Shown here: positions 1-11,677 of the stretch, piece by piece | How the letters are laid out: each line of letters begins with the position of its first letter | How positions within the stretch are numbered: position 1 is the stretch's first letter | Assembly: GCF_029168945.1 (NCBI RefSeq) | Contig: NC_083602.1 | Span: 69,398,600 to 69,462,599 of the forward strand | Length of the DNA stretch: 64,000 nt | Direction of reading: 5' to 3' | From: Cannabis sativa | Lineage: Eukaryota > Streptophyta > Magnoliopsida > Rosales > Cannabaceae | Made by a program: the position numbers and the translations under genes | Notes under the pieces: generated by a model | Seen by the model: the letters and a program-made list of their open reading frames with translations, nothing else | What the model was told of the DNA's origin: nothing | Databases searched by the model: none

Positions 1-207
1 TGAATAAGATATCATAAACTTATCGTTATATCTTTCTAAGTCAATATCAATGGTTGATGTTAGGTCTATGGATCTTAATCCTGATATGGTTAGGTTCAAC
101 TTAGTTGTATTATTTATGTTCTTCAAGTTGTTCGTGGATGCTAACTTATGGTTCTCGCGGATATTTACATCTTGGGAACATGGTAGTTCAATTGAGTGGG
201 AGTGCTG
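1..207 (+). mobile_element. Ty1/copia LTR fragment, outer element O, left part
   Basis: This is the middle of a copia LTR of the same family as elements A to D. It shares the stretch running from the 'gatcttaatcctgatatgg' block to 'gggaacatggtag' and 'gagtgggag' with the other copies. It is cut at 207 by element A and resumes at 20670. Its 5' end lies outside the window, so a solo LTR and a full element cannot be told apart. Confidence 0.85.
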
Positions 208-2104
208 TGTTGGGTTTTATGCCCTAAATAAAACTCTTTACAATCTGATTAGTTATCAATATAAGAAATTTAAAGTGATTGATGTTTGCATGAATTTTAC
301 ATGCTAATGGTTTAAATATGTTTATTATATTTACACACAAAATCAGTTAAATCCAGATCATATGTTTATTCACAATTACAGTATCGTCAACACAGTGGAA
401 TGTGATTGTAATCATATGAATCAAAAGACTTGGTCCCTGTTTCATCAGTGTTATTGGATTTACAATAATGTGATAATCAGCGATGATGTATACTTACACT
501 TGGAGTAAGTGTTATGTTCTTTTCAGGACATTAGTAAAGTATACTAGTTTCAAATGTATGGAGTATACATTGGACTGGACCGATATTGCAACTAAGTTAA
601 GATATTACAAACTTACCGTTATATATATCTTTCCAATTCAATATCAGTAGTTGATCTTAAGATTAAAAGAATCTAAATCCTGATATGCTTAGGCTCAACT
701 CAGGAGTACTATTCATGTTCTTTGATTTATTAGTTAAGCCTACTTTTAGGTCAGGTGATACGTATATTTTGGGAACATGATAGTATGATTGAGTGGGAGT
801 GCTGAACATAAATATGAAATCTATAGCTTTTACTGGTGTATAGAAGTAAAGTAATGATTCCCTTCGAGCTTAGCAAATAGAAGTAAATGGATGAGCTCTT
901 GTTTAACTGACTAATTATTAGATCACTAAACACCATTTACAGGTAGCTAAGTGTTTTAAGGGGCAAAATACATTGAGGGGTGAGAACGGTAAAGAAATCC
1001 CATCTTGATGTAGATCATCTATATAGAGGATCTTTAAATCACAATAAGATTATAACAATGGTTAAATAAGATAGCATATTGATATCGTGAAACATATAAT
1101 ATGCTCTATATAAGTCTGAGAGTGCAATTCTAAGTTCAAAGAGTGGATTCAACGAAGAAGTAATAAGTAGGAATTTACTTGGTAAATTTGGTTCACTTAT
1201 TGGAAGCTCAGCTTATATATCCGTGGTCCCCATTCTAGTTGAGAACATTCTGCTTGTAAGACTCATTAATTGATTCGTGATTGATCAATTATAATTCTAA
1301 AGTTAGAATGTGTCTAATTTTATGAATTTTCACTAAGCAGGGGTGAAATTGTAAAGAAAAGAGTTTTAAGGTTTATTTATTTATTAATGGACTTTATATG
1401 TCTAATTAATAATTAAATTAAATGACAATATTATTTAATAATCTATTTTAGTTATTAAATAATTAGTTTTGGCATTTAAAAGGTTAGAATTGGAAAATTG
1501 GCGTTTTTGAGAAAATAGAAATAAAATTTGATATAACTGCAAAATCAAGTGGGGCCCACTACTACACCTTGGCCGACACCTTATTGTGGAGTTTCAAATT
1601 GATTTTTTCATTATTTTAATGTCAAATAATTCCTAACCTAAACCTAGTAGTTGCCTATAAATAGAAAGTGATGGCTCAATCAAATTATAAGTTTTCACAA
1701 GCCTTTATGACAGAAATTTCTCTCTTCAGAAAAACTGAGCCTTCCCCACTTTCTATACTTCGCCGAAACCCTCTCTTCTCTTTTACCTTCATCAATTTCG
1801 ACCCTAGTGAAAGAGTAAGTGCCCACACACAGCAAGTAGTAACTCAATCATAGATTGGAAGACTGTGAAGGATCAAACTTGAAAAAGAAGGACATTTGGG
1901 CTCAGATCTTGATTATACTCTGCTACAAAAAGGATACAAGGGTTAGAGATCTGAGCGGAAGGAGACATTAATTCCGCTGCATCAATGTAAGGTTTTCTTA
2001 ACTTTATATGTGTTTAATTTATCGTTTTAGAAAGTTCATATTTAGGGTGTTTAAACAACATACTTGTGAGTAGATCTAAGATCCTGGTAAAATAAATTCC
2101 AACA
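208..2104 (+). repeat. 5' LTR of copia element A
   Basis: Direct repeat of the sequence at 8595-9785 plus 19963-20669. It has TG...CA ends within a short inverted TGTT/AACA. A TATA box lies at 1656-1663, so U3 covers roughly the first 1.45 kb and R-U5 the last 0.4 kb. A 61-codon open frame beginning at 1668 lies in the transcript leader and is not considered a gene. Confidence 0.93.
1656..1663 (+). promoter_or_regulatory. LTR core promoter TATA box (element A)
   Basis: TATAAATA in the context 'gcctataaatag'. The same motif sits at the matching place in the other LTRs, for example 31317-31324 in element C and on the minus strand in B and D. Transcription probably starts about 30 bp downstream. 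Confidence 0.6.
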
Positions 2105-2106
2105 AC

Positions 2107-2119
2107 TGGCCTCAGAGCC
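2107..2119 (+). other. Primer binding site of element A (initiator tRNA-Met type, variant)
   Basis: TGGCCTCAGAGCC lies two bases after the LTR end. The standard plant copia site complementary to initiator tRNA-Met is TGGTATCAGAGC, so bases 4 and 5 (TA) are replaced by CC. The same variant occurs in elements C and D, whereas B has the canonical form. Confidence 0.85.
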
Positions 2120-5100
2120 ATGGTAATTGATTTACTTGCATGAAATTTGGACTTTAAAACGATTGTTTATTATTTGGATGGTTTCATGTTGTATTGAGTG
2201 TTATATGATGATTGATTGATGTTTGTGAATTTTCGTGAAAAATAATTGAAATTTTGTTTCTGGAATTATTTTTATTGGATAGTATGGAAAAAATTAAGCA
2301 AGTTACTTTTTTACAGAACTCAATTTCGATTTAATTTGAATTAGTTATGATTTTTTGAAGATTCGAAAAAATATAAGGGGGCTGTGCACTCACACGCGCG
2401 CGCGGATTCAGACAAAAATCTTGTCTGAATTCTTCATCCGCGCGCGGACCTCTTTTGGTGCCTCCCTACGCGCGCACATACCCTGCAAGCTCCCCTATTT
2501 TGCCGAGGTTTCTCGGCTGTCACCAGGGAGCACGCGCGCGGACAGTATGCTTGGCATATTGTCCGTACAGCTCCCAAAATTTTCGTTTTTCTTCGTTTTT
2601 TCATGCTTTTTCATGGAATTAACTTCCGATTTATTGTGTAGTTTTGTATTTATAGATTTACTATTCCTAATTCAACTCTAATTATCATAATGAATTAATT
2701 TAATATATTTTTTTAATTAAATTCATGATATTAGTGTAATTTGAATTTGAAATTAGTAAATATCTATCATTTTGCTTAATTATTTATCTTATTTTTAAAT
2801 TTGATTATATTTTATCTTATTTTTAAATTTAAGGTCAGATATTAAACCCTTTTTTTTAAAATTAATTTTTTTTTTTTAATATTTTGACCTTATTTAAATT
2901 TAAAATAAGATAACTATAATCATGTAATTTTAAATAGATGTAAGATATTTTGCTAACTTTTAAATTTTGTTATTTTATTTATTCAAATTAAATTTAAAAT
3001 CTGAAAAAGATATTTAATTATCTTTTCTAATTTTTATTTAATTTTTATTTATAAAATAACATTTAATTTTTAAAAGTAGTTAGCAAATTTTGAAATGATA
3101 TTTAGGTTAGTTGAAACTTAATTTTTCAAAATTGTAGGTTTAATTTTAATTTTAAATATTTTTTTAATAATTTCGAAATTTAAATAAATAAATATTTTTT
3201 TTATTTTCGAAAATTAAATTTTAATTTTAGTTTTTATTTTTCGAAAAATAAATTAATATTATTTTTTATTTTATTTTTTTTAAATAAAATATTTATTTTA
3301 TTTATTTATTTAATTATTTTAATTTTCGAAATTTATTTATTTAAAATTAAATAAATCCTACTTCCAACTATCCAGCTAACCTTGTTGCTGGAGTATGTGT
3401 TTTTAGCTTGTGTGTAAGTTTTCAAAACCTATTATTACTTGATTGCAAATAGCCATGGTTAACTTGTTGACAGATCCAATGATCTGATTTTAACTCATGG
3501 CTCCCTTGGTCAAGTTAATAATTTGTAACAAGTAAATTTTACAATCTTCATTCATCTGTGTATGACCTAGCAACATGATAGGACCCATCCAAAGTGTGCC
3601 TGTGTGAGCCTATATATTTTTGTTTTAATATAGATGCATATAGGTTGTTGCTAAATAAAATGTCACACCATGATAGATTTTATTTAGGTCCATTTAGTTA
3701 TTGGACCTATTCAATTAATAACAGTTATTCATTTTAAGGTTAAATTCCTCTCTTTTGGGCCTTGTGTGAGAGTTGGGAGCCATAGAAGTGGGTACGACAT
3801 ACTGAACCCAGAACCCACTCACATGAACTACCTCAATTGTGAAGGCCCATTTGCCTGAATTGAATAACTGTACTAGGTTAATTATATTAGTTTGACCTAA
3901 TAAAATTGAATTAGCAACATAATTAACTTTTAAAATATATGAAATTTATTTTCATTTTAATATTTTAAAGTTAATTTTAAGAAAAACACCTTTAGTTTTA
4001 GATATTATTTCTAGACAAAACTATTTGTATTTTTCTATTAAATATAGAATTTTAACTAACTAGATTCTTTCTGGAGCTTAAATCAGTTATATCAACTGAT
4101 TTTTCATATCTAACTTAAATATGAATATTTGATTTAAAATTTAAATCAAGTTGAGGAATCCTAGGAATTAGTTATTAAAGATTCTTAAGATATTTTTTAA
4201 GTTAATATCTTTTCGAATATTAACTTAAAATTGAATATTTTAGATATTTTTTAGGTTAATATCTTTTCGAATATTAACTTAAAAAGATATCTTCAAATTA
4301 AGTGGTTATAACTTAATTTTTGATATTTAATTAAATGTAAATTTGAAATTATTTAAGTTTTAGATTTTTTCTATAAAACTTAAATTAGATAGTTTTTCAA
4401 ATTTTTGTTGAAAAGATACTTAGTCAAATAAGATATTTTCTAGATAGTAATTTCTAGACTACTTATTATTTCTAATATTTAAATAGGAAAATATTATACT
4501 TTGTGAAATTAATTATTTAAATAATTAATTTTGGTACAATTTTATTAAGTATATTTTTCCTAGTATTAAACTAGAAATTAATAATTAAGTCTTCTCTACA
4601 CTTAATTATTTATTTCTTGAATTTAATACATTTAATTAACTTGAAAAATTTAAATATCTAAGTTGATTTTCATCATGATACTGAAACATTTATTTATTTT
4701 TCATGACACTTAATTAAATAGAAAATTATTTTTAGGTTGAAATTTAATTTTTCAACTTAAATTTAAATAATTTTCAATATATATTTTTTCTTTATTTTCT
4801 TAATCAATTTCGAAAAATTGCATTTATTTATGCAATATTTTTCGAATTTATCTTGAAAAATAGATTGAGTTGTAAATTAATTATTTATTTTAATTAATTC
4901 TTAGGCCAACTTAAATCAATGATTTTTTCATGTATTGATTAATTTACAATAAAAGAAATTTAAAAAATATATATATATTATTAGAAATTGAATTAATTAG
5001 TCAAAAGAAAATCTAGATAGGTGATATTTTTGCTTGAAGTATTTCTTTTCTATTTTTATTATTTTTTCGAAAATTGTATAGTTTTTATACTTTAAATTTT

Positions 5101-5902
5101 CGAACTCAATAAATATATTCTCAAAGGAAATTTTTAAGTTGCTAATTATTTAATTTAATTCAACTTAAATTAATTTCCTTAATATTTATATTTAAGATTA
5201 TTACTAAGATGGAAATAATAAATTTTATTTCAATCACCATCTAAGTATAATTTTATAAATACTATATTAAATTCTTATTTTTGAATTTTAATTCTAAATT
5301 TCGAATTTAATGAGAATTTATTTATTAGAATAATAAAGAAAATACATTTTAAAGAATGAGCTTTATTATTATTAAGATATTCGATCTCCATTGTGGGTTT
5401 TACATCGCGTTTGTTTTAGTGAGTAATCCTCCCTAATAATGGAACGTTCATTAGCAATTTCCCACTGTTTAATCTCGAAACATAAGTAGTTTGTAAGTAT
5501 TTTATATGGTATAGATCACCCTAATGGTGGCGACCATATTTGACTGGCAAATTGCGAAACAATGGTAGTAGCTCATAAGATAGAATAGCCTTGACTCTCG
5601 CTTAAACGGGACAACGTTGGATTCCAATCTTGATCGAATAAAAGGTTGCTAGAATGTTTAACATTTTAGATGAGCTGACAACTCTATTCAATGGATGGTA
5701 GCTTTGACTCTCGCCTAAACGGGACACTGATATCAATTTGTTGAAAAACCTTAGAAATTATTTAGGATTGAATTTTTTAAGTATTTTCTCATATCATTCC
5801 TACTTGCAATGTGCTTATAATTTCTGAATTGATTTTGTGTTAAACCATTATTAATTTCTATTTGTTGATTTCTATTATTTTGTAGTATCCTGTATTATCA
5901 AA
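2120..5902 (+). other. Long AT-rich non-coding leader of element A
   Basis: About 3.8 kb between primer binding site and gag, with no long open frame. Near the primer site lie several CG palindromes (2394-2405, 2438-2447, 2468-2476, 2532-2541) around a perfect hairpin (2407-2429). Further on, conserved islands occur in every family member: around 3461-3500, 3577-3620 and 3750-3811 (containing 'gggtacgacatactgaacc'). Two copies of 'gactctcgcytaaacgggac' sit at about 5592 and 5705. The rest is A/T tracts and short repeats. Confidence 0.7.
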
Positions 5903-6769
5903 ATGAATCCCATGTTATCACTGTTGACTGAAAACAAGCTGAATGGATCTAACTTTAATAAATGGAATGAGAACATTAATATTGCTCTCATAGGAGAAAG
6001 TGCCTTGTTTGTTTTAACTGAGCCGTCACCTGAAGTGTCTGGGGACAATGCTTCCAAAGCTGTGAAAGAAAAGTATGAGCGTTAGCAGAAAGCAAATGAT
6101 AAAGCTCTATACTTTATGCTTTCTAGCATGGTTGACACCCTCAAAACTCGGTTTTCTAAAACTGAGAAGGCTGCTGAAGTTATGACGAAGTTAAATGAGC
6201 TATTCGGTAAGGCATCACTTCAGTCACGCTTTGAGGCGACTAAGAAGTACATTAATGCACGGATGGAACCTCATCAAAACGTGCGTGACCATGTTCTCCT
6301 AATGTCAAGTTATTTCCAAGAAGCCCAGGATCATGGTGCTGAAATGGATAGTGCTACTCAAGTAAGTCTTATCTTGAATAGCCTAACTCCAGCATTTCTA
6401 CCATACACTTCAAATTATGTCATGAATAAGAAGGAAATTGACTTTCATGAATTATTCAATGACCTTCAAACTTATGAAAATTTGATTGTAGGACCCAAGA
6501 AGAAAGAGAGTAAACCTCATAATCCTGAAAATGGTAATGGGACGATGAAACCTGAAGTAAATGTTGCCTCTGCTTCGAAGCCCAAATCGAAGAAGAAGTG
6601 GAAGAACACCAAGAAGCGAACAAAAGCCATGAAGAATAAAAAGGCTGCTCCTTCTGGTGATGCTACACTTAAAGGAAAGTGTTTCTACTGCAATGAGAAA
6701 GGTCATTGGAAACCCCAATGTCCTAAACTTCTTGCAAAGAAACAAGGTATTTCTATTTATAAACTTTAA
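5903..6769 (+). pseudogene. copia gag relic with CCHC zinc knuckle (element A)
   Basis: This encodes the copia capsid and nucleocapsid protein that packages element RNA. One frame runs from ATG at 5903 to a stop ending at 6769, broken by a single TAG at 6083-6085 after about 60 codons. The first part begins MNPMLSLLTENKLNGSNF, with the 'L.G.NF..W' pattern of copia Gag N termini. The second has the UBN2-like helical capsid region, a Lys-rich linker, and the knuckle CFYCNEKGHWKPQC (C-x2-C-x4-H-x4-C) near its end. The frame stops about a dozen codons past the knuckle, where protease should begin. One point mutation plus loss of downstream pol makes it a pseudogene. The gag of copies B, C and D is not recognisable at all. 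Confidence 0.88.
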
Positions 6770-8594
6770 GAGTTTTAGTGAATTATTATCCAATTGGATT
6801 TATGATTCTGGACTAACTTTGTTTATTTGTTTTCTTCTTCTTATAGGCCAAGCTACTTGAACTCAGATGAGTTGGATCAGAAAGCTGGACCAAGGGTGAA
6901 ATCGTCCAGATAGATGAAGCTCTTCAATTTATTTTTGAATTAATTGTTTTAGTTTAAAGATAATTTGGATTTCAAATTTTAGTTAGGGATATTTATCCCT
7001 GTTTTTCTCATATTGTTGCAATATTTTTTTTTATTAATAAAGTTTCTTTTGATTTTCGAAATTCCACAATTGCAATCTATGAGTTTGAGCTTCATTTATT
7101 TTATCTTCATCAACCATTATCACATTATATTTATATGTTTGTATGCGTAAGTGTTTTTATTATTGATGCAAATTCTATAATATTTACAACTCTTCATAGA
7201 GTTATATTAAATAAACACTAGAAACTATTTCTATGTTTATAAATAATTGTTAATTCTAATACAATTATTAAGAATTTGTTTAATAAAAGGATCTTTTGAT
7301 CTGATAGGGGTGGAGAAAAGTTAAGAAAACTATGCAGTTCAACGATCTTTTATATCTAATGAACTCTGGATAGTATTCAACTTTACATAAACTCTATCAC
7401 ACTTAGAGAATCATGATCCTTACAACCTTTAGGGGTGGATCATAATCTCTATATACTTAGGGGTGGAGGTTATCCACAAGTACCCTATATGTATATTTTT
7501 AGGGGTGGAGTCTATTCCACAATTCCCTATGTGACACATATTTTCTTTAAACATGGAAGTAATATAATGAGTCAGCTATTATCAATATAAATCCTTGATC
7601 TTGATTGTATGTTCCATTTCGATTTTACTGCTGTAAGTAAAATTTTGATACCTTTGAAAGTTCTTTGGAAAAGTTTCACACTACTTTAATTGAGTGGGAG
7701 AATTTTAAAGTTCTATACCCATCTTCATCAGGTTGATACTTGTGATAGATACTTAAGAACACTACTGAAAAGCAAATCTAACCATTCACATGGATAGGAA
7801 TAGCTTATCAGAATTATGAGAATAAGATAAAGAACTCTAGTTCAGTCCATTCGAATGACTTGAACCTAGAATTCTTAATCCTCATAAAATTTGATGGTAT
7901 CTTAATTTTGATTACTTTATCTCTGGCATGTATTTTTCACTTCAAATACTAGTCTGCTATGTTGATGACTTAGTCTTAACTTAAAGTTTTAAGACTAATA
8001 CAAAAGTCACAACTAGGTAACTCTCCAAACAATCAGAGGTTAAAATTATTATTTAACCAGACATCTGCTATTAAGTGGGAGCTATCTGAGATGTAATCAA
8101 ATAGGGAACATTAGAAGATATTCAAGAAAGATTTATGAAAGTGATCTATATGTTAGATATTATGGAACTGTGTATCAGTTGTCCTTGTATCTCACCAACT
8201 CATTTCGAGATTTCTATGAGATGGTGCTTACTTTGGGGGTAGAGGAATTATTGAATAATAATTCAAGCTCTACCAGAGAAGAATTATAACTTTTTCTATT
8301 CGAAAATACCAGAAAGTTATATCACTGAAGAAGAGTCTACACTGTATTATCTCAATTACATATTTTAAAATATGAGAGATATGTCTTCTGTTAATTCAGA
8401 AGTACCTTAAAAAAGTAAAGATTTCAGTATCCCTTGATGAGTAAAGCATATAGTAAAAGATGTTTCATAAGTGAATTTATGAACTAGTTTCCAGAAGTTT
8501 GGGTGGATTCAAATATACTACATTTGATCTGAAGATCAAGACATCAGATTGGCCTATTTGCACAGTTTGTTTTATATTAGTGCAAGTGGGAGTT
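6770..8594 (+). pseudogene. Decayed and shortened copia pol region plus polypurine tract (element A)
   Basis: There is no long frame. Short stretches match the pol relic of elements B, C and D, such as the DRGGE-like block at about 7302-7315 and the RNase H-end block at about 8080-8260. This interval is about 1.8 kb, where a working copia pol needs more than 3 kb. Four copies of AGGGGTGGA sit at 7306, 7431, 7459 and 7501. The polypurine tract GCAAGTGGGAG at 8582-8592 directly precedes the 3' LTR. Confidence 0.7.
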
Positions 8595-9785
8595 TGTTGG
8601 GTTTTATGCCCTAAATAAAACTCTTTACAATCTGATTAGTTATCAATATAAGAAATTTGAAGTGATTGATGTTTGCATGAATTTTACATGCCAATGGTTT
8701 AAATATGTTTATTACATTTACACACAAAATCAGTTAAATCCAGATCATATGTTTATTCACAATTACAGTATCGTCAACACAGTGGAATGTGATTGTGATC
8801 ATATGAATCAAAAGACTTGGTCCCTGTTTCATCAGTGTTATTGGATTTACACTAATGTGATAATCAGCGATGATGTATACTTACACTTGGAGTAAGTGTT
8901 ATGTTCTTTTCAGGACATTAGTAAAGTATACTAGTTTCGAATGTATGGAGTATACATTGGACTGGACCGATATTGCAACTAAGTTAAGATATTACAAACT
9001 TACCGTTATATATATCTTTCCAAGTCAATATCAGTAGTTGATCTTAAGATTAAAAGAATCTAAATCCTGATATGCTTAGGCTCAACTCAGGAGTATTATT
9101 CATGTTCTTTGATTTATTAGTTAAGCCTACTTTTAGGTCAGGGTGATACGTATATTTTGGGAACATGATAGTATGATTATGTGGGAGTGCTGAACATAAA
9201 TATGGAATCTATAGCTTCTACTGGTGTATAGAAGTAAAGTGATGATTCCCTTCGAGCTTAGCAAATAGAAGTAAATGGATGAGCTCTTGTTTAACTGACT
9301 AATTATTAGATCACTAAACACCATTTACAGGTAGCTAAGTGTTTTAGGGGGCAAAATACATTGAGGGGTGAGAACGGTAAAGAAATCCCATCTCGATGTA
9401 GATCATCTATATAGAGGATCTTTAAATCACAATAAGATTATAACAATGGTTAAATGAGATAGCATATTGATATCGTGAAACATATAATATGCTCTATATA
9501 AGTCTGAGAGTGCAATTCTAAGTTCTAAGAGTGGATTCAACGAAGAATTAATAAGTAGGAATTTACTTGGTAAATTTGGTTCACTTATTGGAAGCTCAGC
9601 ATATAGATCCATGGTCCCCATTCTAGTTGAGAACATTCTGCTTGTAAGACTCATTAATTGATTCATGATTGATCAATTATAATTCTAAAGTTAGACTATG
9701 TCTAATTTTATGAATTTTCACTAAGCAGGGATGAAATTGTAAAGAAAAGAGTTTCTATGTTTATTTATTTATTAATGGACTTTAT
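8595..9785 (+). repeat. 3' LTR of element A, first part
   Basis: Repeats the first 1.19 kb of the 5' LTR (from 208) with scattered single-base differences. It is interrupted at TTTAT (9781-9785), the target duplicated by insertion of element B. Confidence 0.92.
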
Positions 9786-11677
9786 TGTTGGAAATTATTT
9801 TACCAGGATCTTAGATCTACTCACAAGTATGTTTATTAACATCCTAAATAAGAACTTTCTAAAACGATAAATTAAACACATATAAAGTTTAAGAAACCTT
9901 ACATTGGGTGCAGCGGAATATAATGACTCCTTCCGTTCAGATATCTAGCCCTTGATTCCTTTCTGTAGCAGAGCATTATCAATATCTGAACCTGGATCTC
10001 TTTCTCTGAATCTTTGATGCTGAATCTCCTTTGCTGATGATCTTTCTTCACGATCTTCCTCACTATGATTGAGGTATCACTTGATGTGTGTGGGCACTAC
10101 TCTAATCACTAAGGATTTCGAAATTCTAAGGAAGAAGAGAGAGAGTGGTCAGCTAAAGATAGGGAGAGAGAAGGCTCAGTTTTTTCTGATTCAGAAAGTC
10201 TGAAGAAAAGTGTAATTTTCCTGAAGCCTTCACTATCTATTTATAGCATTCCACTAGGGTTAGATTTGAATTATATGGCATTAAAATAATGAAAAAATCA
10301 ATTTAAAATATACATATAGGTGGCCGACCATACATAAGTGGATTGGGCCTTGGGTTTTGCAATTTTGCAATTTTACCACCTTTTGTATCTGATTTTCTCA
10401 AAAATGCCAATTTCCTAATTCAAACATTTAAATGCCAATTCTAACTATTTAATAACTATAAATAATTATTAAATAATATTGTCATTTATCATATTTATTA
10501 ATTGAACCATACAAAGTATCATAATTAACAAATATGCCCCTATAAACTCTTTCTTTACAATTTCGCCCTTACTTAGTGAAAAATTCACAAAAAGACAAAG
10601 TCTAATTTGAGAATTATAATTGATTAATCAAAACCAATTACATGAGTCTTACAAGCAATATTATCTCAACTAGTGGGGGGACCATGGGTCTATATAACCA
10701 AGCTTCCAATAAGTAGATCAAGAATTTAGCACTAAAATTCACTAACTTATTAATTCTTCGTTGAATCCACGCATAGAACTTAGAATTGCACTCTCAGTTA
10801 TATAGAATGCTCTATATGTTCCACCATATAGACACATCATTAGTTATCCATTGTTCTAATCCTAATTTGATCAATGATCCTCTATATGAATGATCTACAC
10901 TGTAAAGGGATTAAATTACCGTTACACCCTACAATGTATTTATTCTTTAAAACACTTGACCCCGTATAAATGATATTTCAGCTAATGTGAAATGAGTACT
11001 CCACCATTTATATTCGTTTGGTCAAGCTCGAAGGAGATCATCCTTTGCTTACTATTCGCCAGATAAAAGCTATAGATTCCATGTTTATGATAGCGCTCCC
11101 ACTCAATTGCACTACCGTGTTCCCAAAAAGTACGTATCACCCTCACCAAAAGGTAGGCTTAACTAACAATTCAAGGAACACGAATAGCCTTTCAAGATTG
11201 AGCCTAATCATAACAGGATTAAGATCATTTGATCTAGGATCAACTAGGCGATATTGACTTGAATAGATTTTACGGTAAGTTTAATTAAATCTAAGTCAAA
11301 GTTCAATATCGGTCCCTTCCGATGCATACTCCATGCATCCAACTGAAACTTTACTTTAACCAATGTTCTGGAAAGAACATAGCACTTCTCCAAATGCAAG
11401 TAAACTCTGTTGTAGATTATCATATCAGTAAAACCCTGTGTCTGATAAATCTAGGAAACTTTATTCACATAGTCATGTTTACTTTCCAATGTGTTGACGG
11501 CACAATAAACAGGATCAAGTATGTGAAAAGGGTTTCATATGAATTCATACATTATGTACATATAATCATGAAATAAATCATGTGAACCATGCAACATTAA
11601 ATGTTATTTCTGATCTATATTAATAAGTAAATCTGATTATATTGAAATGAGTTTTATTTAGGGCATAAAACCCAACA
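9786..11677 (-). repeat. 3' LTR of element B
   Basis: Near-identical direct repeat of 18067-19957. On the minus strand it runs TGTTGGG...CCAACA. Short open frames inside it (for example 79 codons at 11018 and 84 at 11322) recur in every LTR copy because the DNA is repeated, and have no gene-like features. Confidence 0.93.

Noticed and set aside
2355..2681. A 108-codon frame after the primer site of element A, with Arg/His/Thr repeats
   Set aside because: It is produced by the CG-run palindromes, is not conserved in C, B or D, and lies in the leader.
5590..5730. tRNA-like or snoRNA-like gene in the conserved leader motif
   Set aside because: No cloverleaf arms or A and B boxes could be fitted; it is better described as a repeated cis motif.
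11018..11576. Open frames of 79 and 84 codons recurring at 11018, 11322, 19298, 49948, 50251, 58262 and 58565 with similar translations
   Set aside because: They lie inside LTR copies, so similarity comes from repeated DNA. There is no family resemblance, and changes between copies do not favour synonymous sites by eye.
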